DNA from: Dermanyssus gallinae
Taxonomy: Eukaryota; Arthropoda; Arachnida; Mesostigmata; Dermanyssidae
DNA length: 64,000 nt
Direction: 5' to 3'
Assembly (NCBI GenBank): GCA_003439945.1
Contig: QVRM01005387.1
Coordinates: 62,001-126,000, forward strand
In this document: positions 62,796-64,000 of the stretch, piece by piece
Numbering within the stretch: the first letter of the stretch is position 1
How the letters are laid out: each line of letters opens with the position of its first letter
Made by a program: the position numbers and the translations under genes
Notes under the pieces: generated by a model
The model's input: only the letters and a program-made list of their open reading frames with translations
Databases searched by the model: none
Told to the model about the DNA's origin: nothing

Positions 62796-64000
62796 CATTG
62801 ATAGTGTGCCATTCTGTTTATAGTTGCCATTGTAGAAGGGGATCACATTTTTCAGTTAGTGAGACACGATAGGTCGGTCATTAGCCTGCCTGGCTAAACC
62901 GTATTTTTAAAGTTTTTATCGTGGCCACCTATATACCGCGGCTACTATCGTTATGAACTTCAGGCATTAATTACGGCATACGCAGCTATTATTATATGTA
63001 GCATTGTATAGCTATGCATTAGTCACCAAGTCAGAACCAACTGTGACAATGCATACAATCAATTGTAACAGAAAGAAAAAGCTGTATTGTAAATACCTAC
63101 AATGTTCCAAACTACAACGACGAGTGAGACTGTGTTTCTTTTTTTTGGTGGATCATTAAACAAAATGCAATAAACACATGGTTTTGTCAAACATATTCGA
63201 TGTTTTAATTTGTTAGCCATTCCAGTTTCATCTGTTAGCTACGCCTTTCACTCTCTAGAAAATAGGTCGTCACACCAATCAGCAGCCACAACTTCTAGAC
63301 CCTAGCCGTATTATTTTACTTCCTGTCCTTTCTCGACAACTCGTTACGTGACTGCCCAACGAAGTCGGTTAGTGTTGCAACGACTATTGCCAATTGATAT
63401 CTAGCTTTGGGTTTAGAAAGTAAGCGGAGTTTTTAGATATGTTTCTTATAATGCTCGCCACGTCTCTGAAAAGTCTGCTATGCTTACAAAAATATCTATG
63501 TGAGTTCAAATTACTGTAGATTCAAGAGTTTCGTAAATTAAGCTCCATCGTTGTTTTTGCGCTATGAATTATGTAGCAGAGGGCAGCAAAAAATACCAGT
63601 TACAAAAATGTGTACGAGTTCAAAAAAATGATTTGCGGAAAATGAGAAAAAACAAAGCAAACGGTAAACGAAGAAGACGATGGCGACGCCAAATTTAATA
63701 AGAACAATTTATGAAAGGAGAACAAGGAGAAAAATCACCTCCGGGAAGAAGCGGCAAAGAAACTAGCGAAAACCATGTGAGCATGGACAGCACGGACGCA
63801 GGAAAATCCCCTTTCGGGGGATTGCACTGGGAATGCATGTTAGCAATACAGTAGAAGGGATACCGCAATCACTTGTCAGTTTATATGTAACTGCAAGTGA
63901 TAAAATAGAACCTATTCATCGCCTGGCAACCACAAAACAATTTGAAAGTAGTGTTATTTGCGTATATAAATTCTGGCTGGACCTGTCAAACTTTTACACC
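62032..64000. other. Right edge, gene-free
   Basis: A TA array is at 62741-62793. The sequence may include a long EXTL3 3'UTR up to the AATAAA at 63169. No other gene, RNA gene or named element was recognised. Confidence 0.5.
62741..62793. repeat. (TA)n microsatellite
   Basis: About 53 bp; lies between the two candidate EXTL3 poly(A) signals. Confidence 0.9.

Overview
This is a eukaryotic, intron-rich, TE-rich genomic window. The two recognisable host genes (MO25/CAB39 and EXTL3/brother-of-tout-velu), the mariner, CR1/Jockey-like, R1-like and R2-clade elements, and the very abundant (TA)n tracts point to an invertebrate animal, most probably an arthropod. I cannot name the species from the sequence. 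No prokaryotic, viral or organellar genes were seen.

Layout, all host genes on the + strand. 1-11315: GC-richer, microsatellite-rich left edge (possible promoter/5'UTR area of Mo25), then decayed LINEs and a tRNA-derived SINE. 11316-21498: the Mo25 gene, seven constant coding exons plus a possible 36-nt cassette exon. Its family core ends near residue 335 and is followed by an unusual low-complexity tail of about 80 residues. The same frame stays open after the TGA to a good splice donor, and a phase-compatible poly-Q exon follows at 22054-22356. 22400-38700: mostly gene-free, with relics of retroelements (CR1/Jockey-like, RT fragments, an R2-clade 3' end), dispersed repeats, MITE-like sequences and (TA)n. 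38745-41226: two candidate small genes whose exons join in phase (a 96-residue unknown protein, and a 75-residue protein with weak resemblance to the LYR protein ISD11/LYRM4). 41227-46300: repeats, another LINE relic and a small single-pass membrane ORF. 46300-62031: the EXTL3 homologue, 14 coding exons, all splice phases consistent, 904 residues, with a poly(A) signal downstream. A complete but defective 1290-bp mariner sits in its intron 6.

Functionally the two large genes are independent housekeeping genes. MO25 is the scaffold that activates LKB1-STRAD and germinal-centre kinases. EXTL3 is the Golgi glycosyltransferase that starts heparan sulfate chains. The rest is largely mobile DNA: a SINE family with four copies in both orientations, at least three non-LTR lineages, several mariner/Tc1 relics, and about thirty (TA)n arrays, some of which begin exactly at the end of a transposon-like repeat.

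Exon borders were placed by eye from GT/AG sites, reading-frame phase and remembered family alignments; no search or splice model was run.
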